Shown here one piece after another: positions 52,085 to 60,152 of a stretch of 64,000 nucleotides of DNA (position 1 is its first letter; each line of letters begins with the position of its first letter). This stretch comes from Pseudalkalibacillus sp045920555 (GTDB lineage: Bacteria > Bacillota > Bacilli > Bacillales > Fictibacillaceae). The translations under genes were made by a program, and so were the position numbers. The notes below the pieces were generated by a model. It ran no database searches and had not been told where the DNA came from. It was given only the letters and a program-made list of their open reading frames with translations. The stretch spans positions 1,488,001-1,552,000 of the forward strand of contig NZ_CP174509.1 in the NCBI RefSeq assembly GCF_045920555.1. Direction: 5' to 3'.

Positions 52085-52915
52085 ATGACAAAACACTTGA
52101 ATCACCTGTTCATCCATGCGACGCTCTTGTTCTTGTTCACTTTGCTGTTGTTTCCGGTCGTCGTCATGTTCTCTACATCCCTTCAAACCTTTGAAAATAT
52201 TTTTTCATGGCCGCCGGATTGGATTCCGGCAAACCCGCAGTGGGTGAACTATTTCAATGTTTGGTTCGGAGACTATCAATTCAGTTTGCCATTTTTCAAT
52301 AGTTTATTCATATCCACCTTTACAGCTGTCATTACTATTGTGCTGGCATTTCCAGCAGCTTATGCGCTAACACGGTTCACATTTTTTGGCCAAAACGCTT
52401 TATTGTTCATCGTCCTTGTGACCCAGATGTTTTCGCCTATCGTTTTAATTGTAGGGCTCTACCAGCTCATGCAAGCTTATAATCTATTAAACACGTATAC
52501 GGCGATCATTATCACGAACTGTGCGTTCACGCTGCCGATGGCCGTATGGCTGTTGCATGGCTATCTGAAAAATGTCCCTGTCGAACTGGAGCAAGCGGCT
52601 TCAGTGGATGGGTGTTCACGGGTAAAAGGAATCATTAAGATCATCGTGCCATTGTCGGCGCCCGGCATTTCAATGGCGTCCATCTATGCCTTCATCATGT
52701 CGTGGAATGACTTATTGATTCCGTTGATTTTCATTTCCAAATCAGAAATGCGGCCGATCAGCCTGGCGCTGACAGACTTTGTCGGTCAAAACGTGATTTA
52801 TTGGCATGAAATGATGGCGGCTAGCATCATATCGACGGTACCGATCGCAGTGATGTTCAGTTTTGTTCAAAAATACTTCATAAAAGGCTTCATGTCCGGA
52901 GCCGTAAAAGAATAG
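52085..52915 (+). CDS. ABC sugar transporter permease (MalG type)
   Basis: 276-aa six-helix permease. Typical MalG-type start (FTLLLFPVVVMFSTSLQT), extracellular loop with NPQWVNYFNVW, and the EAA coupling loop PVELEQAASVDGCSRVKGIIKIIVPLSAPG. ATG behind TTGGAGGTG, 21 bases after the first permease. No ATPase gene is present in the cluster, so a shared MsmX-type ATPase elsewhere on the chromosome probably energises it, as is common in Bacilli. Confidence 0.92.
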   Translation: MTKHLNHLFIHATLLFLFTLLLFPVVVMFSTSLQTFENIFSWPPDWIPANPQWVNYFNVWFGDYQFSLPFFNSLFISTFTAVITIVLAFPAAYALTRFTFFGQNALLFIVLVTQMFSPIVLIVGLYQLMQAYNLLNTYTAIIITNCAFTLPMAVWLLHGYLKNVPVELEQAASVDGCSRVKGIIKIIVPLSAPGISMASIYAFIMSWNDLLIPLIFISKSEMRPISLALTDFVGQNVIYWHEMMAASIISTVPIAVMFSFVQKYFIKGFMSGAVKE

Positions 52916-52930
52916 AAGGGAGAGGTTTCA

Positions 52931-53944
52931 ATGCATCATGTTCTAATTCTGGGAGCAGGCACGATGGGGAAGGTGCATGCTGAGGCTTATGCTGAGATGG
53001 ATAATGTACAAGTAGTCGGGATTGTGGACAGTGATTGTGAAAAAGCTGGCAAGATCGCATCACCATTAGGTGCCCCGATCTTTGCATCAGTCGATGAAGC
53101 ACTATCCACACTGGATTATTTTAATGTGGTCGATATATGCTTGCCAACGTTAATGCATAAAGAGATGGTCTTCAGGTTTGCGGAAATCGGCATCGATATC
53201 ATCTGCGAAAAGCCGATTGCCCGTACTCTAGAGGATGCGTGGGAGATCATCGAAGTCTGTAAAGAAAAGGACGTAAAGCTATTCGTCGCACACGTGGTCC
53301 GTTTCTTCCCTGAATATGAGCTGGCGAAGAAACGGGTTGAAGAGGGGGCGATAGGGAAACCTGCAGTGGCTCGTACGTTTCGAGGAGGTGTCTTTCCGAC
53401 AGGCTGGAACGATTGGTATACCGATTTTAACCAAAGTGGCGGCTTGATCCTCGATATGATCATCCATGATTTCGACTATTTGCGATGGATGTTCGGGGAG
53501 GTAGAACGAGTCTATGCCAAAAGCTTGTTAGGAAGGAATATGCTGCGTGTTGATTATGCCCTGGTCACCCTTCGTTTCAAAAGCGGAGTCATCGCCCATG
53601 TGGAAGGCTCATGGGCTCATGAGGGATTCACAACGAGATACGAGATTGCTGGACAGACTGGAATCATCGACTATGACAGTGCAAAAGAAACGCCGTTCAT
53701 TATGAAGAGCAAGATGGTTGGAAAGGGGATCGGCGGAGTGGCGGTTCCGGAAAGTCCCTTGAAAAAGAACCCTTATCATATGGAGCTTGAACACTTTTTG
53801 TCGTGCATCGAACGAAATGAAGAACCGAAAGTGACTGCAGAGGACGCGTATAAGGCGGTAGAAATTGCGGTTGCCGCCCTTGAGTCGATCCAATCCGGAA
53901 AGCCGGTTGCTCTGAATTCAGAAAAGGTACACCCGCGAGTTTAA
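52931..53944 (+). CDS. Gfo/Idh/MocA family oxidoreductase
   Basis: 337-aa NAD(P)-dependent dehydrogenase. Rossmann motif at the N-terminus (VLILGAGTMGKVHAEAYAEM), catalytic-type CEKPIARTLEDAWEI near residue 93, and the C-terminal alpha/beta domain with NQSGGLILDMIIHDFDYLRWMFGEV (GG..D..H.D motif). It oxidises or epimerises a sugar or inositol hydroxyl. ATG behind AAGGGAGAGG, 15 bases after malG-type gene. Works in the same operon as a second family member, suggesting a two-step redox conversion. Confidence 0.92.
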   Translation: MHHVLILGAGTMGKVHAEAYAEMDNVQVVGIVDSDCEKAGKIASPLGAPIFASVDEALSTLDYFNVVDICLPTLMHKEMVFRFAEIGIDIICEKPIARTLEDAWEIIEVCKEKDVKLFVAHVVRFFPEYELAKKRVEEGAIGKPAVARTFRGGVFPTGWNDWYTDFNQSGGLILDMIIHDFDYLRWMFGEVERVYAKSLLGRNMLRVDYALVTLRFKSGVIAHVEGSWAHEGFTTRYEIAGQTGIIDYDSAKETPFIMKSKMVGKGIGGVAVPESPLKKNPYHMELEHFLSCIERNEEPKVTAEDAYKAVEIAVAALESIQSGKPVALNSEKVHPRV

Positions 53945-53956
53945 GGAGGAGTTCTC

Positions 53957-54931
53957 ATGAAAATCGGAATCATAAGTTTCGCACATATGCATGCTTATAG
54001 TTATGCCAGATCCATTCAACAGATCGACGGAGTCAAATTGGCTGGTATTACAGACGACAACACTGTCCGTGGTACAAAAATGGCTGACACTTTCCAAACC
54101 CAATACTACCGGGATGTCGATTCATTGCTTAGCACGGAAATAGATGCAGTGATCGTCACATCGGAAAACGTCCATCACGTCAATCATGTAGTCGCAGCAG
54201 CACAAGCAGGGAAACACGTCCTGTGTGAAAAGCCATTGGCGACCACTATCGGAGATGCCAAGAAAATGATCGCTGTGTGCAAAGAAAACGGCGTCATCCT
54301 CCAGACAGCTTTTCCAGTCCGTTTCAATACCTCGATCCTTCGGGCGAAGGAGCTGGTTGAAGCGGGGAAGCTAGGACGGATCCTCGCCATGAAAGGAACA
54401 AACCGGGGAACCAATCCAGGCGGCTGGTTCATTGATCCGAAAAAATCCGGCGGCGGTGCGGTGATGGACCACACTGTCCATGTTGTCGATATCATGCGCT
54501 GGCTGATGAAAGCAGAGGTAAATGAAGTCTATGCCGAAGTCGACCATCTGATCTCCGAGGAAAAGATTGATGATTGTGGCATTCTTTCATTGGAATTCAC
54601 GAATGGCGTGTTCGCCACATTGGATTGCAGTTGGAGCCGCAACAAGACATACCCGACTTGGGGGGACGTCACGCTTGAAATCATCGGCACAGATGGCACC
54701 CTCTCGATCGATGCGTTAGCCCAGAAAGTGGATGTCTACTCTGATGACAAAGGATTCTTCTGGGATTTTTGGGGGGATGACATGGACTTTGGGTTGATCA
54801 AGGATTTTGTTGCAACTGTAATGAACAAGAAACAGCCTTCCATCACTGGGGAAGATGGGATGCGGGCCGTAGAGGTGGCACTCGCCGCTTATGAATCGGC
54901 ATCCAGGAAAGAGCCAGTAAACATTGGTTGA
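53957..54931 (+). CDS. Gfo/Idh/MocA family oxidoreductase
   Basis: 324-aa relative of the preceding gene. The N-terminus is unusual for the family: GIISFAHMHAYSYARSIQQI replaces the usual GxGxxG, with His residues in the dinucleotide loop. CEKPLATTIGDAKKMI, KSGGGAVMDHTVHVVDIMRWLM (D..H..D) and the conserved Tyr/Asp region are normal. ATG behind AAGGAGG, 12 bases after the first dehydrogenase. The altered nucleotide loop may change cofactor preference or reflect a bound cofactor. Confidence 0.9.
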   Translation: MKIGIISFAHMHAYSYARSIQQIDGVKLAGITDDNTVRGTKMADTFQTQYYRDVDSLLSTEIDAVIVTSENVHHVNHVVAAAQAGKHVLCEKPLATTIGDAKKMIAVCKENGVILQTAFPVRFNTSILRAKELVEAGKLGRILAMKGTNRGTNPGGWFIDPKKSGGGAVMDHTVHVVDIMRWLMKAEVNEVYAEVDHLISEEKIDDCGILSLEFTNGVFATLDCSWSRNKTYPTWGDVTLEIIGTDGTLSIDALAQKVDVYSDDKGFFWDFWGDDMDFGLIKDFVATVMNKKQPSITGEDGMRAVEVALAAYESASRKEPVNIG

Positions 54932-54986
54932 ATAAAGGGATTTTAGATAACTAAAAACGTTTCAATGTGGATTGGAGAGGGTGTGA

Positions 54987-55835
54987 ATGAACAAAGGCAT
55001 AAATGCTTGGTGTTTCCCTGAATCCTACTCAATAGATGATATATTCAAATCAGCCAGGGACCATGGCTATGAAGGGGTGGAGCTGAACCTCGCTGATGAT
55101 CCATCTGCACCATTGCCGTTGAATATGAATGAAGGACAATTGATGGATATCAAACAGGAAGCTGTGGACGCTGGACTTTCCCTTCCAAGTTTATCGACAG
55201 ATTTATTATGGAAGTACCCGCTGACAGATGAGGATGAAAGTGTACGTGAGAAAGGGATAGCCGTTGTTGAAAATATGATCTGGATAGCGGAAGTTTTTGA
55301 AGCGAAAACTGTTTTGGTCGTGCCGGGCATCGTCAATGAGCAAGTATCGTACGAAAATGCGTATGGAAGGTCCCAGGAATCATTGAAAAAGTTGCTCCCA
55401 ATTGCCGAAAAAGCTGGCATTACAATCGGAATCGAGAATGTCTGGAATAAATTTTTATTAAGTCCAATTGAGATGCGTCAGTTTGTCGATGGATTTGAAA
55501 GTCCGAACATTGGGGTTTATTTCGATGCCGGCAATGTATATCCTTACGGATACCCAGAACAGTGGATCAGGATCCTTTCTAACCGTATAAAATCAGTTCA
55601 CGTAAAAGACTTTAAATCAAGTGTTGGAAATATAAATGGGTTTGTTCCACTTCTGGCTGGAGATGTAAAATGGGAACGCGTAACGGAAGCGCTTGATGAA
55701 ATAGGTTATGAAGGATTCATCATTCCTGAAATCCCTCCACACCAACAATTTCACCACCCCTTCATGAGAATCCTTTCGGAAACGATGGACGAAATCTTTC
55801 CTTTTAAGATGCGACAGGGGGGTCAGCATGAATAA
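54987..55835 (+). CDS. sugar phosphate isomerase/epimerase family (xylose isomerase-like TIM barrel)
   Basis: 282-aa AP-endonuclease-2/xylose-isomerase-like barrel. Metal-binding residues are visible in GIENVWNKFLLSP (Glu), YFDAGNVYPYG (Asp), SVHVKDFK (His-x-Lys-Asp) and IPEIPPH near the C-terminus. Interconverts or epimerises a keto-sugar intermediate. ATG behind GGAGAGGG. Overlaps the following ROK kinase by eight bases. Together with two Gfo/Idh/MocA enzymes this matches operons for inositol-like or unusual sugar breakdown. Confidence 0.9.
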   Translation: MNKGINAWCFPESYSIDDIFKSARDHGYEGVELNLADDPSAPLPLNMNEGQLMDIKQEAVDAGLSLPSLSTDLLWKYPLTDEDESVREKGIAVVENMIWIAEVFEAKTVLVVPGIVNEQVSYENAYGRSQESLKKLLPIAEKAGITIGIENVWNKFLLSPIEMRQFVDGFESPNIGVYFDAGNVYPYGYPEQWIRILSNRIKSVHVKDFKSSVGNINGFVPLLAGDVKWERVTEALDEIGYEGFIIPEIPPHQQFHHPFMRILSETMDEIFPFKMRQGGQHE

Positions 55836-56823
55836 CATCAAACCCTACGCGATCGGACTGGATATCGGCGGAACCAACATTACCGGGGCAGGCATCGACA
55901 AAACGGGAGAGATCCTTGAGAAAATATCCATCGATACAAATCCTGACACCTGTCCAGATGAGGTGTTAGAGCGAGTCTACAGTTTGATTGATAAGCTGTT
56001 AGATAAGAGCAATGTCCAGATAGATGAATTGGCTGGAATCGGTGTAGCTGCAGCTGGTGTCATCGACTCGAAAGAAAAGGTGATTGTGTTTGCCAATAAT
56101 CTTGGTTGGCGAAATGTCTCGATCGGCAGGTTGCTGCGTGAGCGATTTGATCTACCGGTCAAGCTGACCAATGATGCGAATGCAGCTGCCATCGCGGAGT
56201 GGATCTGGGGAGCGGGAAAGGGCTGCCAAGATATGATTTATATCACAGTAAGCACTGGGATCGGTTCTGGCATCATAAGCAACGGGCGCTTGATCACCGG
56301 AAGCGGCGATAGTAGTGGTGAATTCGGACACATCTCCATCAATCCCGATGGACCGCAATGTTTATGCGGAAACAAAGGATGTATGGAAAGGTATGCTTCA
56401 GGAACGGCCATTGCTGAAAAAGTGCAAAGCCAACTTGAGGCAAGGGTGCACCCCCATATGTTATTTGACTATGAAAAAGAAACCCTGATCACGTCTAAAA
56501 TAGTCGGAAAAGCAGCGGAACAAGGCGACGAGCTTGCATTGAATGCATTCAAAGAGGCAGGCTTCTATCTTGGGATCGGGATGATCAATCTGATCAACCT
56601 GTTTAATCCTGAGGCGATCATCCTTGGTGGAGGCGTCATGAAAGCCCGACGCTTTATGCTCCCCACAATCAAAGAAACGATCAAAGAAAGGGGAATACCA
56701 GCTTTGACGAAACGGGTGCAATTATCGATTTCCTTATTAGAACAAGAGGCAGGCGTTCTAGGCGGTGCCGGCCTATTCTTTATGGGGCAACCAAGTTTTA
56801 GCGATAACTCCGCATTTATGTAA
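55828..56823 (+). CDS. ROK family sugar kinase (glucokinase-like)
   Basis: 331-aa ROK kinase without an N-terminal HTH. ATP phosphate motif GLDIGGTNITGAGID at residues 6-20, NDANAAAIAEW (catalytic Asp), ITVSTGIGSGIISNGRL, GEFGHISINPDGPQCLCGNKGCMERY with the zinc-binding Cys residues, and GGGVMKARRFML. Phosphorylates the sugar imported by the ABC system or its isomerised product. ATG behind GACAGGGGGG, overlapping the upstream gene by eight bases (translational coupling). Last gene before a strong terminator. Confidence 0.92.
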   Translation: MNNIKPYAIGLDIGGTNITGAGIDKTGEILEKISIDTNPDTCPDEVLERVYSLIDKLLDKSNVQIDELAGIGVAAAGVIDSKEKVIVFANNLGWRNVSIGRLLRERFDLPVKLTNDANAAAIAEWIWGAGKGCQDMIYITVSTGIGSGIISNGRLITGSGDSSGEFGHISINPDGPQCLCGNKGCMERYASGTAIAEKVQSQLEARVHPHMLFDYEKETLITSKIVGKAAEQGDELALNAFKEAGFYLGIGMINLINLFNPEAIILGGGVMKARRFMLPTIKETIKERGIPALTKRVQLSISLLEQEAGVLGGAGLFFMGQPSFSDNSAFM

Positions 56824-56855
56824 GAAAAATTTTAAAGCAGAAGTATAGTCCTGCC

Positions 56856-56904
56856 AGGGATTGTAGGAAGAGGATAAGACCTTCCTACAATCCCTGTTTT
56901 GTTG
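56856..56904 (+). terminator. strong terminator of the ABC sugar operon
   Basis: Perfect 15-bp stem (56856-56870 with 56881-56895, AGGGATTG...CAATCCCT) with a 10-nt loop, followed by GTTTTGTTGTT. Confidence 0.88.
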
Positions 56905-56919
56905 TTACCGATGCCGGTA

Positions 56920-57498
56920 TTACGCTTCTTCTGTTTTTAACTCTTCATAATGATTGCTCATCACAAGGATGTGACCGACTAAATACTTCAAAAAGTATAT
57001 CGGGAATGAATAAACGGGACTCCAATTGCTTGGGTTATAATATCCCAGCCATTGAAAAACCGGTTCACCAATGCATGTTCCAATAATTGAATAGAGAACG
57101 GCTTTCAAGATAGGAGACATCCTTGGTTTGACTTGCAAAAGGAACATGAAAATCACTGGAAGAAAGGATAAATCCCAGGGTATGAAAGAAGGTAAGAACG
57201 GAACGACTTCATACCGATAATCCCAAAAGCCTAATTCAGTCCCGAAAGAGTCAAGAAGCATTGAGATTGCAATAATATAAAATGCACCACTTAATAATCG
57301 ATTTGTACTCTCTTTTTTCCTGAATTTTAACCATATCAACCAAGGGAGGATGGAAAGCAAGAAAGCTAAAAACCATTGCCAAGATAGCAGTTCATATTCA
57401 AACCATATTTGACGATCTTCTTCGTTAACAAGGGCTAATTTTTTATAAATCTTATCTATTTCAACAGCGACTTTTTCCGGGATAATCATTTTCCCCAT
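56920..57498 (-). CDS. CBO0543-like integral membrane protein
   Basis: 192-aa membrane protein of unknown function with about five hydrophobic helices, a Trp-rich N-terminal region (WFEYELLSWQWFLAFLLSILPWLIWLKF) and GFWDYRYEVVPFLPSFIPWDLSFLP in the middle. These resemble the CBO0543 family of Firmicute membrane proteins. ATG 57498 follows AAAAGGATGGG on the minus strand. Divergent from a second protein of similar type at 57822. No catalytic motif is visible. Confidence 0.7.
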   Translation of the reverse strand: MGKMIIPEKVAVEIDKIYKKLALVNEEDRQIWFEYELLSWQWFLAFLLSILPWLIWLKFRKKESTNRLLSGAFYIIAISMLLDSFGTELGFWDYRYEVVPFLPSFIPWDLSFLPVIFMFLLQVKPRMSPILKAVLYSIIGTCIGEPVFQWLGYYNPSNWSPVYSFPIYFLKYLVGHILVMSNHYEELKTEEA

Positions 57499-57821
57499 CC
57501 TTTTCGTAACTGAAAATAGAACTATTAAAAAAGACTCTATTTCCTTTTACCCTATTCTTTGTCTTGTACCTATAAAGGTATACTTCTATATAAATGACCT
57601 GATTGTTTGTTATATAAAGGTTCTACAAATCGAAATGTTCATGGATATAATCAAGTCAGTAATCCCGCGTAACCTGTAATAAATTTTCACTCCAAATCAA
57701 AAGAGGTGTCGTCCTCTTTCTTCTGTATCGGATTAGGCATGATATTTGAATTATTGGATATTTTAAATAATCAAAGAGAATAAATGGGGATTTAAAAAAT
57801 AAAGGATATGTAGGAGTTTTT
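57499..57821. other. divergent control region between two membrane protein genes
   Basis: A 323-bp AT-rich gap. It holds a short hairpin AAAGAGG (57700-57706) / CCTCTTT (57713-57719) with a TTCTTCTG tail and presumably both promoters. No gene or RNA is recognised. Confidence 0.4.
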
Positions 57822-58346
57822 ATGCAAATCGTCTACCCGATCATCTTCTTCATCATTTCGTTGAGATGGGGAAAATGGAAGAACTGGCAAAAATATTATC
57901 CAACCATCTTATTCATGGTAGTGGGGAATTTATTCTATCTTTATTTATTTAAAGAGTATCCAATGTGGAGATTTGAACATACATTTGAAGAAAAACTACT
58001 ACCAACGAGGATGAGCATCAATGTGTTGAAAGTTTTTACTTCCTTCCCCATTTTGACATTGATTTTCCTGTCCCATTACCCTGAAGATCGAAATGTGAAA
58101 AAGAAAGTTTCATACATAATATTTTGGTCGATTCTATTCGGTGTTATCGAGTATGTTTCTAAACTATTTGGCATGATCAGTTATCATCATACATGGAATA
58201 TGTGGTGGTCACTTTTCTTCGACTCCGTAATGTTTTCTATATTAGCAGTCCATTATAAACGTCCTATTATCGCATGGATTGTTTCGGGTCTGTTCATTTT
58301 ATTTTTATGGAAAGTCTTCCATATTGACTTTGAATTACTCGATTAA
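57822..58346 (+). CDS. CBO0543-like integral membrane protein
   Basis: 174-aa membrane protein with about five helices. RWGKWKNWQKYYPTILFMVVGNLFYLYLF at the start, then SHYPEDRNVKKKVSYIIFWSILFGVIEYV and HHTWNMWWSLFFDSVMFSILAVHYKRP, the most recognisable family stretch. Function unknown. ATG after TAGGAG. Followed by a terminator at 58562. It shares topology with the divergent gene at 56920, but the two are not close in sequence. Confidence 0.75.
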   Translation: MQIVYPIIFFIISLRWGKWKNWQKYYPTILFMVVGNLFYLYLFKEYPMWRFEHTFEEKLLPTRMSINVLKVFTSFPILTLIFLSHYPEDRNVKKKVSYIIFWSILFGVIEYVSKLFGMISYHHTWNMWWSLFFDSVMFSILAVHYKRPIIAWIVSGLFILFLWKVFHIDFELLD

Positions 58347-58561
58347 TGGAACAAGTCTTTTTATTTTTACACGGTGGGGATTAAAGATGATGAACTCTTT
58401 TCAGAAAGAGTTGGATTAATGAAAATTATCATTTGGTAATCGCTGTGGATACGAAAAGATTGGTGAAGGATTGAATGATGATGGGAAACATTTTTGCCTA
58501 TTATCCATTTTGAAAAGGTGAATTATAAAACTGATTCATAATATATAGAATTAGATTATTT

Positions 58562-58601
58562 AACCACTCCCTCAAGGCTTGGCTCTAGGGGAGTTGTTTT
58601 T
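58562..58601 (+). terminator. plus-strand terminator
   Basis: AAC-ACTCCC (58562-58571) pairs with GGGAGT-GTT (58589-58598) with one mismatch, followed by TTTT. Between 58347 and 58561 no intact gene is seen; a few GNAT-like in-frame words are too short to call. Confidence 0.55.
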
Positions 58602-58645
58602 AGGTATGCCAGGTTTGGATACCATTACTAGGTATATCTGAGTGA

Positions 58646-58689
58646 AAATGCCTATCCCAATGGGAGGGTGTGCGTAGGAATAGGCATTT
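58646..58689 (-). terminator. terminator of the Tat/cysteine-rich operon
   Basis: AAATGCCTATCCC (58646-58658) and GGAATAGGCATTT (58677-58689) form a 12-13 bp stem. Read on the minus strand it is followed by TTTTCAC. It lies about 90 bp beyond the tatC stop and closes the minus-strand operon. Confidence 0.65.
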
Positions 58690-58775
58690 GCTAAAAGCAG
58701 GTGTTATAACCAAAACCGTCATAATCCCTAAACCCTATATGATATAAGATGTACAAAAATAACCAATGGACCTAA

Positions 58776-59510
58776 CTAAGATGGAAGATTTCCACTTTTA
58801 TAACCCTGTTTCTTTGCATATACGATGTTCGAACAAACAATACTGACTTCATACAAAAGGATCAAAGGGGTCGTCACCAGTACGTGTGATACGATATCGG
58901 GCGGTGTAATCATCGCTGCCAAAATGAATAGGATAAGATAAGCGTTTTTCCTCATTCGCTTTAATTTTAACGGCGTTAAAAGCCCTAAGTGGGTTAAAAA
59001 TAAGACGATCAGGGGTAATTCAAAAACAATCCCGATCGGAAGGATCAACCGGAACATGAAAGAAAAGTACTGATTGATCCCATAGACTTCAGAGGCACCG
59101 ATTCGCTCTGAAAACGAGGTCATGAATTGAAATACGGCTGGGAAAACCAAATAATAGCTGAAGAGAATCCCAACTACAAAAAGGAAAAAAACAAATGGGA
59201 TATAGAAAAGCGTTACCCTTTGTTCCATTCGGCTCAATCCCGGTGAGACAAATTTCCAAACCTGATACATGGCAAATGGCGTTGTTATGGCTAACGAGAT
59301 AACAAAAGAGATCTTTAAATAGACATGGAACGCATCGCCAATCGCAAATACGTTCCAGTCAATCCTCTGCGAGATGGGGGCTGCTTTGATCTGTTGTAAG
59401 ACGGGTTCTGCGCAGAGGAACCCGAATAGTAAGGATATCACAAACATTAACAGGATCCAGATAAGGCGTTTTCTTAACTCGTTTACGTGATGAATCGGTT
59501 GATCTCGCAT
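58776..59510 (-). CDS. tatC: twin-arginine translocase subunit TatC
   Basis: 244-aa, six-helix Tat receptor/translocase. Visible: N-terminal HHVNELRKRLIWILLMFVISLLFGF (cytosolic signal-binding edge), FKFVSPGLSRMEQR-like segment as VWKFVSPGLSRMEQR with conserved Phe-x-x-Pro-Gly-Leu, the Glu-containing FELPLIVLFLTHLG, and RKNAYLILFILAAMITPPDIVSHVLVTTPL. It recognises RR signal peptides and builds the export pore with TatA. Six bases after tatA on the minus strand. Its clustering with a single putative substrate suggests a dedicated system like B. subtilis phoD-tatAd-tatCd. Confidence 0.94.
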   Translation of the reverse strand: MRDQPIHHVNELRKRLIWILLMFVISLLFGFLCAEPVLQQIKAAPISQRIDWNVFAIGDAFHVYLKISFVISLAITTPFAMYQVWKFVSPGLSRMEQRVTLFYIPFVFFLFVVGILFSYYLVFPAVFQFMTSFSERIGASEVYGINQYFSFMFRLILPIGIVFELPLIVLFLTHLGLLTPLKLKRMRKNAYLILFILAAMITPPDIVSHVLVTTPLILLYEVSIVCSNIVYAKKQGYKSGNLPS

Positions 59511-59515
59511 ACTTT

Positions 59516-59725
59516 TTACCCTTTCATGTGGTCCCCGTTTTTACTTTCCTCCGTTTGGGATGCACCCTCGGTGTCGGAGATAAGATCTCTGGTCGACTTT
59601 TTAAACTCTTTCATGGTAAGACCAACAGAACGGCCAAGCTCTGGCAATTTATTGGGTCCAAAAAGGATCAAGAAAAGGACCAGGATTAAAATCAAGCTTG
59701 GAAAACCGATATTAAAGGGATTCAT
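59516..59725 (-). CDS. tatA: twin-arginine translocase subunit TatA
   Basis: 69-aa TatA/E protein. A short N-terminal helix (IGFPSLILILVLFLILFG) is followed by the conserved hinge FGPNKLPELGRSVG, an amphipathic helix LTMKEFKKSTRDL and a charged tail. ATG 59725 is preferred by homology; AAGGAGG lies 11 bases upstream. It forms the pore ring with TatC encoded directly downstream. Confidence 0.92.
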   Translation of the reverse strand: MNPFNIGFPSLILILVLFLILFGPNKLPELGRSVGLTMKEFKKSTRDLISDTEGASQTEESKNGDHMKG

Positions 59726-59765
59726 AATGGAAGACACCTCCTTAAAATGAAAATTGGACACACCG

Positions 59766-60128
59766 TTACGTCTTGATATCTTCTACATGGCATTGTCGAT
59801 TTTTTACAGACAATACGTTCCGAAATAAAAAGAGAGGAGACAGGGCGAAAAACAAATCTCCCACGAGACGGACATCGATTGGTTGCACTTGGAGAGAAGT
59901 GATGCATGCACCAATAAGTATGCCGATCAATAGAGAATGAAAGATTGTCTCCATTCTTTTTTCGGAAAAGGTATACAAAAAATCAAATGACTTCGTTAAG
60001 ACAACAAATCCCCAAGTATAGGAAAAGGCAGCAGTAGGGAAATGGTCCAGTGGATGATCAAAGAGGAAAAAGACGATCACAAACAGCCATATAAGCAGTC
60101 GTCTTCCCCAATTCAGGGTTATCATCAT
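59766..60128 (-). CDS. small membrane protein in Tat/cysteine-rich operon
   Basis: 120-aa protein with about four hydrophobic segments (residues 10-27, 33-50, 61-82, 86-103). It is not recognised as a known family. ATG 60128 behind GGAGGAG. It lies 24 bases after the cysteine-rich protein gene and 40 before tatA, so it is in the same operon. Its place suggests a role in maturation, immunity or anchoring of the exported protein (inference). Confidence 0.75.
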   Translation of the reverse strand: MMITLNWGRRLLIWLFVIVFFLFDHPLDHFPTAAFSYTWGFVVLTKSFDFLYTFSEKRMETIFHSLLIGILIGACITSLQVQPIDVRLVGDLFFALSPLFLFRNVLSVKNRQCHVEDIKT

Positions 60129-60152
60129 GTGTTTCTCCTCCTCGTTTTCGGC

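Noticed and set aside
49738..52915. ABC importer operon judged incomplete or broken because no ATPase gene is present
   Set aside because: Sugar ABC importers in Bacilli commonly share an MsmX-type ATPase encoded elsewhere; both permeases and the receptor are intact.
54945..54970. cre site before the isomerase gene (CTAAAAACGTTTCAAT)
   Set aside because: Three mismatches to the consensus, including fixed positions, and it is internal to an operon.
58347..58560. Possible GNAT gene remnant (short frames with GNAT-like words such as a Cys/Gly-Tyr-Lys stretch)
   Set aside because: Too short and scattered over frames to distinguish from chance.
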